Part shown: piece by piece, positions 1 to 6,928 of the stretch
Layout: each line of letters opens with the position of its first letter
How positions within the stretch are numbered: position 1 is the first letter of the stretch
Source of the DNA: WHSW01 sp963821025
GTDB taxonomy: Bacteria; Actinomycetota; Thermoleophilia; Solirubrobacterales; 70-9
Length of the DNA: 64,000 nt
Reading direction: 5' to 3'
NCBI GenBank assembly: GCA_963821025.1
Contig: CAWGCG010000003.1
Span: 806,001-870,000 of the forward strand
Position numbers and translations under genes: made by a program
Notes under the pieces: generated by a model
Database searches by the model: none
Seen by the model: the letters and a program-made list of their open reading frames with translations, nothing else
What the model was told of the DNA's origin: nothing

Positions 1-239
1 GAGCCGAAAGCCACCGGATAGGCGGTCCAGCAGACCACCAGGACAAAGATCAGCCAGACATGGTTGGCCTCCCAGACCGGGCCCATGGCCCGAAAGGTCT
101 GCTCGCGCAACCGATCTCGCTCCGGCCCGCGGCCGCTGAGCAGGAACCAAAGTCCAGCTCCGAAATCGGCGCCTCCGAGGACCGTGTAAGCCACGAGGCC
201 GATCAGGGCCAGGGCCAGCGGGGCCTCAACCAGACTCAT
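1..239 (-). CDS. cydB: Cytochrome bd quinol oxidase subunit II, N-terminal part (runs off the window)
   Basis: Subunit II of a cytochrome bd-type terminal oxidase, an integral membrane partner of CydA in quinol oxidation by O2. Only the first 79 codons lie in the window. The reverse-strand translation starts MSLVEAPLALALIG and contains GGADFGAGLW and MGPVWEANHVWLIF, both hallmarks of the CydB/CioB N-terminus. The ATG at 239 lies inside the last 14 nt of cydA, so the two are translated from one message. The family is usually about 330-380 aa, so most of the gene lies outside. Identification is secure; the remainder cannot be judged. Confidence 0.93.
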   Translation of the reverse strand, partial: MSLVEAPLALALIGLVAYTVLGGADFGAGLWFLLSGRGPERDRLREQTFRAMGPVWEANHVWLIFVLVVCWTAYPVAFG

Positions 240-1602
240 CGCCGGCCTCCTTGTCGAGCGGGACCAGCGACAGCCGCCGCAGGATCCAGGCCGTGGCTGC
301 AATCAGGGCGGCGTAGACCAAGGCCAGGGCGGCGTAGCCGACCGGGATTCCATCCGCCCCGGTGACCGCCTCATCGGTTTGCATCACTCCGTAGACCACC
401 CAGGGCTGGCGGCCGACCTCGGTCGTCACCCAGCCCGCGATCAGGGCCAGAACCGCTAACGGCCCCGCTGCGATCACCAGCCGAAAGAACCAAGCGCCGG
501 CCGGCAGGGCGCGCCTGCCCCAGAGTCGGTAGAGGTGGAAGACACCGAGCAGGGCGAGAAGCGTTCCGATCCCGACCATGGTCTGGAAGGTGACCCGGAC
601 GACGTTGACCGGCGGTCGCTCGTCGGCCGGGACGGCGTCGAGGCCTTGGACTTCGGCGTTGGGGTCGTGGTGGGCGAGAAACGAGAGCAGGTACGGGACC
701 GGGATCCCCCACTTGACCTCCCCGCTTTCGTCGTCGTAGATCCCTCCGATGTGGATCGGGGCGGCCCGCTCGCTATGGCCGAGCCCCTCGAAGGCCGCCA
801 GCTTGGTCGGCTGGTCCTCGGCCACCTGGCGAGCAATCCAGTCGCCGATGACGATCTGGGCGGGGGCCGCCAAGGCGGCAGCGGTCAGCGCCACCATCAG
901 CGCTCGTTTGACGTAGAGACCGCGCCGACCCCTGAGCCAGGCCCAGGCATACGGTCCGGCCAGCAAGAACCCGACCACCATGTAGGCGGCCAGATACATG
1001 TGGACGAACTCCGGCCGCAAATAGGAGTTTCCGAACAGAGCCGCCACCGAATCGACGTCGACCACCTGGCCGTCTTCGATGCGAAATCCGGATGGGCTGT
1101 TCATCCAGGCGTTGACGGAGAGGACCATGAACGAGCCGGTAATCCCAGCCACGGCGATTGGGATGCCACTGAGGAGGTGCAGGCGAGGCGAGAGCCGATC
1201 CCAGCCATAGACGTAGATGGCAATGAAGATGGCCTCGACGAAAAAGGAAATGCCCTCGAGGGCAAAGCCGAGCCCGAAGACCTCGCCGAAAGCCGACATG
1301 AACCCCGGCCACAGGAGACCCATCTCGAAGCTCAGGATGGTCCCGGTGACCACGCCAACGGCAAAGAGGGCAAGCATGATCTTCGACCAGCGCCTGGCCA
1401 GCTGGCCGTAGACCGGATCGCCGCCGCGGAGGTGAAGCCATTCGCAGACCAAGACCAGCGTTGGCAAGGCGATGCCAAAGCAGACCAGCGGGATGTGAAC
1501 CATGAAGGACATGGCCTGCATCTGGCGGGCCTCGAGCAGGTAGTCCTGATCGACCGGCGCGAAGGTCTCGGCAATCAGCGGGACAAAGGCAATGGCACTC
1601 AT
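226..1602 (-). CDS. cydA: Cytochrome bd quinol oxidase subunit I
   Basis: Catalytic subunit I of a cytochrome bd-type oxidase (458 aa), which carries the hemes in the membrane and oxidises quinol. It has about nine hydrophobic helices. Visible family landmarks are His36 in FMVHIPLV (heme b595 ligand position), the His in RPEFVHMY near residue 200 (heme b558), the Met in FQTMVGIG and the GRQPW motif near the C-terminus. The Q-loop is short, as in CioA-type enzymes, rather than the long E. coli form. The N-terminus carries about 20 extra residues before the first helix. The gene overlaps cydB by 14 nt. No cydDC assembly genes are in the window. This enzyme would serve low-oxygen or stress respiration, which fits the neighbouring universal stress proteins. 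Confidence 0.95.
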   Translation of the reverse strand: MSAIAFVPLIAETFAPVDQDYLLEARQMQAMSFMVHIPLVCFGIALPTLVLVCEWLHLRGGDPVYGQLARRWSKIMLALFAVGVVTGTILSFEMGLLWPGFMSAFGEVFGLGFALEGISFFVEAIFIAIYVYGWDRLSPRLHLLSGIPIAVAGITGSFMVLSVNAWMNSPSGFRIEDGQVVDVDSVAALFGNSYLRPEFVHMYLAAYMVVGFLLAGPYAWAWLRGRRGLYVKRALMVALTAAALAAPAQIVIGDWIARQVAEDQPTKLAAFEGLGHSERAAPIHIGGIYDDESGEVKWGIPVPYLLSFLAHHDPNAEVQGLDAVPADERPPVNVVRVTFQTMVGIGTLLALLGVFHLYRLWGRRALPAGAWFFRLVIAAGPLAVLALIAGWVTTEVGRQPWVVYGVMQTDEAVTGADGIPVGYAALALVYAALIAATAWILRRLSLVPLDKEAGDESG

Positions 1603-1671
1603 GAGTTCAGCTCGCGCTCGGCTGAGACGCTGCTCAGCGGGGGCTCCCTTCAGAACGCTAAGCCTGGCAGT

Positions 1672-2187
1672 TCAGAACCGAGCTCTGTCCCGGCGGTCGT
1701 TGGGGTCAAGGGCGGCCAGCACCTCGAGCAGCTCAAGCTTCAGCGTAAGCGCACTCGGCCCGCGATAGAGGGCGCTGTCTTGGTAGCTGAGGAGCAGATC
1801 GACTTTGGCCAGGCCTCGAAGGCCCTGCGGACCATCGCTTCGCAAGCGCTCGGCCAACACCAGCAGGAGTGAGCGGTTGTCCCGGATCACATCGCGTCGA
1901 ATCAGCTGCGGCCCGGAAAGCATCCGAGGGCCGCCGCTCGCAACCTGGTCGACGATCCGCTCCAGGGTCTCGGCGAAGCCGCGCCGCAGCTTGGCTTCGA
2001 CCAGCTGCTCGGCCCGCCAAAGCAGTGTGTCGCTGGCCAGGGGATCGGACCCGGCGGCCAAGGCTTCATCGAGCTCCGCTGCCGTCCAGAAGCTCCGCCA
2101 GCGGACCAGCAAGCTCGGTCGCCGGCGCCGCAGCGAGCGACTGGGCAGCGGAAGTCCGGCGAGAGTGGAATTGTGATGGGCGGACAT
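1672..2187 (-). CDS. Conserved hypothetical protein, 171 aa
   Basis: No function is recognised. The product is soluble, rich in Arg and Leu, and largely helical, with an N-terminal basic patch (SRSLRRRRPSLLVRWRSFW) followed by acidic and amphipathic helices. The chosen start is the ATG at 2187, because an AGGAG stretch lies about 8 nt upstream. An in-frame upstream start at 2229 would add 14 residues but has no obvious ribosome site. The gene lies 69 nt upstream of cydA on the same strand, so it may be cotranscribed with the oxidase. Codon choice looks like real coding sequence, with third positions mostly G or C. It has no membrane segments or metal motifs. Confidence 0.7.
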   Translation of the reverse strand: MSAHHNSTLAGLPLPSRSLRRRRPSLLVRWRSFWTAAELDEALAAGSDPLASDTLLWRAEQLVEAKLRRGFAETLERIVDQVASGGPRMLSGPQLIRRDVIRDNRSLLLVLAERLRSDGPQGLRGLAKVDLLLSYQDSALYRGPSALTLKLELLEVLAALDPNDRRDRARF

Positions 2188-2445
2188 TGGTCGTGCTCCT
2201 ATCGGGGCCGGCCGGGGCGCCGATCGCACCGACCCCAGTTAGGAGGGTCGCGCAGTCAGGACCGCCGCACTATGGGTTCAAATAGCCATCCGCGCCCGCC
2301 GGCTCACCCGGCCTCACCGGGCCTAGCTAGGCGACCACGGCGCCGCTAAGGCCCTCGCCCACGGCCGAGCTCGCCGGCGATCATGGGTCGGGGGACCTCC
2401 TAGTCGGGACGCGTGACCACATGGCGACCGCCGGGGACGCCGAGT
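2188..2445. other. Intergenic region, 258 nt
   Basis: No coding sequence is visible. The stretch is GC-rich with several short GGCC/CCGG-type repeats but no convincing terminator hairpin with a T-run. It must contain the promoter for the minus-strand run 2187 to 1 and the end of the ctaD fragment. Confidence 0.4.
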
Positions 2446-2904
2446 TCATACGGCCCCTTCAACCACCAGCGGAATGACAGGGAAATTGAAGCGCGGCGGC
2501 GGCGAAAAGACCTGCCACTCGATGGTCTTGGCGCGCCAGGGGTTAGCGGTGGCCTTTGGCCCCCACTTCCAGCTGACGATCATGTTGAAGAGGAAGACCA
2601 GCTGAGCGGCGCCGAGCAGAAAGCCGGCCACCGAGATCGCCAAGTTCCAGTCGCCGAACTGGGTGGCGTAGTCGGATACCCGACGCGGCATGCCCGCCAT
2701 CCCGATCCAGTGCATGGGCAGGAAGGTGCCCCCGGTGCCGATCAGGGTCAGCCAGAAATGCACCCGGCCGAGGCGCTCGTCGTACATCCGTCCCGTGATG
2801 TTGGGAAACCAGTGGTAGATGCCGGCGAAGATGGTCAGCACCGAGCCGGCGAAGAGCACGAAGTGGATGTGGGCGACGATGAAGGATTGGTTGTCAAAAT
2901 CCAT
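2446..2904 (-). pseudogene. ctaD: Orphan C-terminal fragment of heme-copper cytochrome oxidase subunit I
   Basis: This 152-residue frame matches only the last third of cytochrome c oxidase subunit I. It contains SFIVAHIHFVLF (the paired His that bind heme a3 and heme a), FAGIYHWFPNITGRM, HFWLTLIGTGGTF, PMHWIGMAGMPRRV and the C-terminal helix. Intact subunit I is about 520-600 aa. The N-terminal two thirds, with the CuB ligands and proton channels, are absent. Directly upstream, an in-frame TGA occurs 15 nt before the apparent ATG, and the DNA beyond is occupied by a plus-strand Usp gene. It therefore cannot make a working oxidase and reads as a deletion remnant. A split or trans-complementing subunit is conceivable but unlikely. 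Confidence 0.85.
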
Positions 2905-2939
2905 TGCGCCGCGCCGTCAGACCGGCCATGCTCAGATCA

Positions 2940-3542
2940 ATGAGTTCCGCTCAAGCCGACACTGAACCCGACCGCTCTCCGTCGACCGATCCCCCTCAGC
3001 GACGGGTCAACGTGGTCGGCTACGACGGCTCAGCCAACGGCCGCAACGTGGTCGAAGCCGCAGCCAGGCGAGTCGGCCGTGGCAATCGGCTGATCATCGT
3101 CCACGCTCTGGAGCCCGAGTTCGGAAGCGGCGATCCGGCCACACGGTATGACCGGGTCTGCCACCAAATGATGGACGAGCTTGATCCGTCGATCTTGGAT
3201 GGGATCGACTACGAGCTGCGCGTCGTCGACGGGCGGCCGGCCCAAGCCCTGATCCAGCTCGCCCTGCATGCCCAGGCGATGGCCATCGTCATCGGCACCC
3301 GCCGAGCTCCCTCCCGCCTGGGACAGCGCACCATCCGCTCAGAGCCTGAGGCCGGGCCGGTACCGGTGGTGGCCCTCGTAGGCCGAGCCGAGCGCGAGAG
3401 CCACCAGCTTGCCGAGCCGATCGACAGGACCTACCGCCATGGCTATGACTCTTTTCCGGCCAGCGACCCGCCCTCGTCCTGGGGCGGGCCGGCGGATGGT
3501 GCGCCCACCCGGACCGGGACGACCGCCGAAGTTCAGCCATGA
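2940..3542 (+). CDS. Universal stress protein (single Usp domain) with C-terminal FPASDPPS tail
   Basis: Cytoplasmic UspA-family protein, about 200 aa. The Usp fold begins at VNVVGYDGSANGRNVVEAA (beta1 plus the first helix), continues through LIIVHALEP and ends with AMAIVIGTRRAPSRLGQRT, the position of the usual nucleotide-binding G-x2-G-x9-G loop, here degenerate. The last 40 residues leave the Usp fold and include DSFPASDPPSSWGG, a short motif seen on many small bacterial proteins. Three in-frame starts are possible (TTG 2904, ATG 2928, ATG 2940) and none has a strong ribosome site; 2940 is a conservative choice. It overlaps the next Usp gene by 4 nt (ATGA), so the two form an operon. Confidence 0.8.
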   Translation: MSSAQADTEPDRSPSTDPPQRRVNVVGYDGSANGRNVVEAAARRVGRGNRLIIVHALEPEFGSGDPATRYDRVCHQMMDELDPSILDGIDYELRVVDGRPAQALIQLALHAQAMAIVIGTRRAPSRLGQRTIRSEPEAGPVPVVALVGRAERESHQLAEPIDRTYRHGYDSFPASDPPSSWGGPADGAPTRTGTTAEVQP

Positions 3543-4414
3543 TCTTGATTGGCGTCGATCACCGCCCTTCGGCCCGGGACGCCCTGGGCCTAGGACGCTG
3601 GCTGGCGGCTGCTCGCTCCCATGAGATCCTGCTGGCCTGGGTTCATCCCTATGACCACCTGCCGAGTCTGCTCAACGACGGGCCAGAGGAAGCGAGTCTG
3701 CGCCGAGTCGTTGAATCCATGGCGGCGGACGTCAGAGCGAGTCTGCCGGCCGGGCTTCGACCCGAGCTCAGGCTAGTCCCTGAGCGCTCGGCTGCCCGAG
3801 GCCTGGAGCAACTGGCTGAGCGCGAGCGGGCCTCGCTGATCGTCTTGGGCGCGTCCGAGCGCGCCGGTATCGGACGGATCGTGCCAGGTTCGACGGCCCG
3901 CAGGCTGCTCTCCGGGTCGACGGTGCCGGTGGCAATCGCCCCGCGTGGCTATACCGACCAGCCGGAACGAGAGCCAGTGATCGGCGTCGGCTTCGATGGA
4001 GGCCCAGAGGCTGAGCACGCCCTCGATTGGGCGGCCACTCTGGCAGGCGCTGTTGGCGGGCGACTGCGCCTTGTGGCCGTCAATCAGCCCGTTGCCTTCG
4101 GCAACGTCGGTGCTGGCGCCTTTCCAACCGAATCGGTCGGTCAGGCACTTCGCCGCCAACTTCGAGACGAGGTTGAAAAGGCGGTAGCCGCCTTAGCCGA
4201 CGGACCGCACCTCGAGACAATGTTCCGCAACGGCGACCCTGCGGCCGAGCTGCTCGGAGCCAGCGCTGGGCTTGATTTGCTGGTTCTCGGCTCCCGCGGT
4301 TACGGACCGGTTCGATCGGTGCTCCTGGGCAGCGTCTCTGAGGCCACCGTGGCCGGCTCTGCGGCGCCGGTTGTAGTGGTCCCGCGCGGTCAGAAGAACC
4401 CGGCCGACGACTAA
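3539..4414 (+). CDS. Tandem-domain universal stress protein
   Basis: A 291-aa protein made of two Usp domains. Domain 1 runs roughly over residues 1-140 (starts MILIGVDHRPSARDALG, ends SLIVLGASERAGIGRIVPGS with TARRLLSGSTVPVAIAP). Domain 2 runs over 145-285 (IGVGFDGGPEAEHALDWA through LVLGSRGYGPVRSVLLGSVS). Both carry the family's ATP-loop pattern G-x2-G-x9-G(S/T), so nucleotide binding is likely. The start ATG overlaps the stop of the preceding Usp gene in ATGA, which indicates translational coupling. Such tandem Usp proteins are typical of actinobacterial hypoxia or dormancy regulons; the link here is inferred from the adjacent cytochrome bd genes. Confidence 0.92.
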   Translation: MILIGVDHRPSARDALGLGRWLAAARSHEILLAWVHPYDHLPSLLNDGPEEASLRRVVESMAADVRASLPAGLRPELRLVPERSAARGLEQLAERERASLIVLGASERAGIGRIVPGSTARRLLSGSTVPVAIAPRGYTDQPEREPVIGVGFDGGPEAEHALDWAATLAGAVGGRLRLVAVNQPVAFGNVGAGAFPTESVGQALRRQLRDEVEKAVAALADGPHLETMFRNGDPAAELLGASAGLDLLVLGSRGYGPVRSVLLGSVSEATVAGSAAPVVVVPRGQKNPADD

Positions 4415-4455
4415 CTTGCCAATTCTGGCCACCCGCCTGTCAGAAAGTAGGATCG

Positions 4456-4477
4456 GCGAGAGTCTCGCTTTCTCTTT
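4456..4477 (+). terminator. Possible weak intrinsic terminator after the Usp pair
   Basis: GCGAG (4456-4460) and CTCGC (4464-4468) can pair around a 3-nt loop, followed directly by TTTCTCTTT. It lies 42 nt after the second Usp stop codon. The stem is only 5 bp, so this is tentative. Confidence 0.3.
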
Positions 4478-4710
4478 GATGGGCGCCTCGCTGCCAAGCC
4501 ACAGCCGACCCTCCTGCCAGTCGCACCGGCACGACCGCAGGAAAGGCGCAACGATTAGCTGACGCGCCGTCGGCCGATCTTGCGGCGCCTCTGCGATGGA
4601 CGTCTTCCTAGTCGATCCCCATGGCGGCGCGCTGCGCCATCTCGTTGACGGACCCCAAGACGAGACGCCGGCCACCCGGGAAGATCATCCCGGGGACGAG
4701 GGCTCAACGC

Positions 4711-5663
4711 ATGGTGCACCTGCGCATAGTCGCCCCGGACGACGCAGCGCGGAAGGCACTCGAGCTATTGAAGGCCTCTCCAGCCGTCGTCAACGTCATA
4801 CACCTCCCGGGGTTCGCCCAAAAGCCGAGGGGCGATGTGATCCTCTGCGACGTCGCGCGTCGCGATGCGGGTGTCATCGTGGAGGACCTCCGTCAGCTCG
4901 GGATCGCCCGCGACGGCTCGATCTCGATGGGTTTCGTGGAGACCCAGCTCTCCGACGCGGCGGACGCGGCTGGCAGGGCGGGAGAAAAGCTCCCCTTCGG
5001 CGACTCCGTGGTCTGGGAAGAAGTGGAGGCCCGGACATCCGAGGAGACCAGCCTGTCGATCAACTTCGTCGAGTTCATGATGATCGCCGCCCTGATCGCG
5101 GCGGTGGGGATCCTGCTCGACTCGGCGATCCTCGTCGTCGGGGCGATGGTCGTCGGGCCGGAGTTCGGGCCGATTGCCGGCTTCTGCGTTGCGACGGTCG
5201 AGCGACGCGGCGACCTCGCCAGGCGCTCTGCCATCGCCCTGACGGTCGGCATCGCGGCCGCGGTCGCGGCGACCGTCGCGTGGTCGCTCTTCTTCAAGTG
5301 GACAGGGATCGACTCGGACGGCCCCGGCGAGGCCCGCCCCTCACGGAGTTCATCTCCAACCCAGATTTCTTCTCGTTCTTCGTCGCCTATCTGGCGGGCA
5401 CCGCGGGCGTGCTCTCGCTCACCTCGGCCAAGTCGGGCGCGCTGATCGGCGTGCTGATCTCAGTGACGACGATCCCGGCGATCGCGAACATTGGCGTGGC
5501 GACGGCGTATGCGGACTGGAGCGAGGTGGGAGGAGCGGCCGCGCAGCTCGGGGTCAACCTCGTCGCGCTCGTCCTGGGAGGCGTGGCAAGGCTGACTGTG
5601 CAGCGCCGCGTGTACGAGGTTCGCCTCAAGCGACACTCGAAGGACTCGGCCCCGAACCCCTAG
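4711..5663 (+). pseudogene. DUF389 family membrane protein, interrupted by one apparent frameshift
   Basis: The product would be a DUF389 protein of about 318 aa, a bacterial inner-membrane family of unknown transport role. Residues 1-110 form a soluble ferredoxin-like domain (starts MVHLRIVAPDDAARKAL). Then come membrane helices including MMIAALIAAVGILLDSAIL and VVGAMVVGPEFGPIAG, the family signature. The frame from 4711 breaks after TGIDSDGPGEARP. The continuation LTEFISNPDFFSFFVAYLAG lies in another frame and ends at 5663. The switch coincides with the C4 run at 5337-5340, and one more C restores a continuous frame. It is either a sequencing indel or a recent inactivation. The ATG at 4711 matches the family's usual N-terminus. 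Confidence 0.82.
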
Positions 5664-5679
5664 TGTCATTGAATGCCGA

Positions 5680-6087
5680 CTACAGCGAGAACGCCGTCAT
5701 CGGCAACCCGAACCGCTGTTGCAGCTGCTCAAGCAGCCCACGCTCCTGCCATCCGGCATCCTCGCCGGATCGCAGCGCGATCAACAGGTGATCGGGGGCG
5801 AAATCCTTGATCGCATCCCCGAAGGCAAGCAACGGGTCATCGGCGCCGATCACGCCCGACGCCTCGCTTCCCATCTCTGCGAGCTGGCCCAGCACACTCT
5901 GAAGCCGCTTATCCGCGTGTTCAGTTGCCTTGTCGGTTGCCGAGGCCAGCCACTCGAATCTGCTGGGCAGCCTTGGGGTCACCACAAGGATCTCGTCAGC
6001 GGTGTCGATCAGCTCGCGCACCCCGAACGGGAGCTCACGCGGGCTGGAAGCCGATTCGCCCGCCGCGATCAGTAGCCGTTTTGCCAT
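5680..6087 (-). CDS. Small Usp-like conserved actinobacterial protein, 135 aa
   Basis: Soluble 135-aa protein starting MAKRLLIAAGESASSP, with a Usp-like alternation of strands and helices: VRELIDTADEILVVTP in the first half and FAPDHLLIALRSGEDAGW near the end, where a Usp would place its nucleotide loop. It lacks the full G-x2-G-x9-G signature, so ATP binding is uncertain. Very similar short proteins sit beside Usp and respiratory genes in other actinobacteria (family knowledge; exact function unknown). It is convergent with the DUF389 gene, with only 16 nt between the stop codons. The start ATG is unambiguous. Confidence 0.72.
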   Translation of the reverse strand: MAKRLLIAAGESASSPRELPFGVRELIDTADEILVVTPRLPSRFEWLASATDKATEHADKRLQSVLGQLAEMGSEASGVIGADDPLLAFGDAIKDFAPDHLLIALRSGEDAGWQERGLLEQLQQRFGLPMTAFSL

Positions 6088-6266
6088 CGCTGCCTTATGA
6101 GATCACCTTATGGGACAACCTGCAGGCCGAGACGGACCGCGCATTCGTCTCTCGGGCCATGGCCGGGGCGCACTGACCCACGCCGCGGGGTTTGTCGTGG
6201 GCAGGGCGATCTAGGTGGCCGAGATCAGAAAGCCAAGCGCGGTGAAGCAATAGCCTGAGCGCCGCG

Positions 6267-6762
6267 ATGAACGACGAGCATCAGTCGATCGAACGCACGA
6301 TCATCATCGGGGTCGATGCGAGCGAGCAAGGTCGCGATGCACTCGCCCTCGGGCGCCTCCTGGCCGACACCTTGGCGGCGGATCCTCTCGTTGGCGACGG
6401 TGCTCCCCTACCCGCCGGAATTCTTAAGCGCTGAGGAGCTGACTCGCGCCGTCGGATTCGATACTGAGGCACTTTCGGCGCTGCGCAAGAGAGGTTGGCG
6501 CCACTCGACTCGCGTACGCGCGCAATCGTCGCCTCGTCCGCTGCCAAGGGCCTTTATCAGTTAGCCGAGGAAGAGTCGGCAATCGCCACGGTCGTCGGCC
6601 GACCTCCCCGCTTGTGGCGGCTGCATCCAGCTCCACCAGCAGGTTCTCTGCCACGAGCGTCAGCATGGCTCCTTGCGGTCCCTGTGCGACCTCGCTCAGG
6701 AGGTCGAACTCCGACGTTCATGGCCCCAGCCCGCCAATGGGCACCAGCGCCCGAAACCTAAC
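6267..6762 (+). pseudogene. Decayed universal stress protein gene
   Basis: The ATG at 6267 opens a Usp N-terminus (ERTIIIGVDASEQGRDALAL, then GRLLADTLAAD) but the frame stops at 6434. The next Usp segment, ATVLPYPPEFLSAEELTRAV, is read in a second frame (about 6396-6500). The segment LDSRTRAIVASSAAKGLYQL is in a third (about 6500-6600). Beyond about 6610 the similarity fades. At least two frameshifts are needed to link these pieces, so the gene is dead, or the read here is very poor. It lies 180 nt after the small Usp-like gene and would have been a single-domain Usp of about 150 aa. Confidence 0.72.
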
Positions 6763-6863
6763 TAACCGTGCGTAATCGGGTAGGAAATGACAGCCGTCCG
6801 AATGCTCGCGCTCGCCCGGTTTATCGCTTGCCTATGCGGTGTGCAGCGGTTTCGGTTCGACGC

Positions 6864-6902
6864 TTATGAGTCCGCTGCTCTGACCAACTGAGCTACCGGC
6901 CC
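6864..6902 (-). pseudogene. Truncated tRNA gene: 5' half of a CAU-anticodon tRNA (Met-type)
   Basis: On the minus strand, GGGCCGG (acceptor 5' strand, 6902-6896) is followed by TA, a D-arm with GCTC/GAGC and loop AGTTGGTCA, then GCGGA and the anticodon loop CTCATAA (6870-6864, anticodon CAU). After the loop the sequence no longer continues as a tRNA: the 3' anticodon strand TCCGC, the T-arm and CCGGCCC are all missing downstream. The remnant stops precisely where the Usp/cyd segment begins. It would have encoded elongator Met (or Ile-CAU). A functional copy must exist elsewhere in the genome. Confidence 0.75.
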
Positions 6903-6928
6903 GGCTGCGGCCGGGGGTAACGCGCCGG

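Noticed and set aside
6841..6902. A complete tRNA gene at the CAU remnant
   Set aside because: No partner for the acceptor strand, no T-arm and no closing anticodon strand could be found within about 90 nt downstream.
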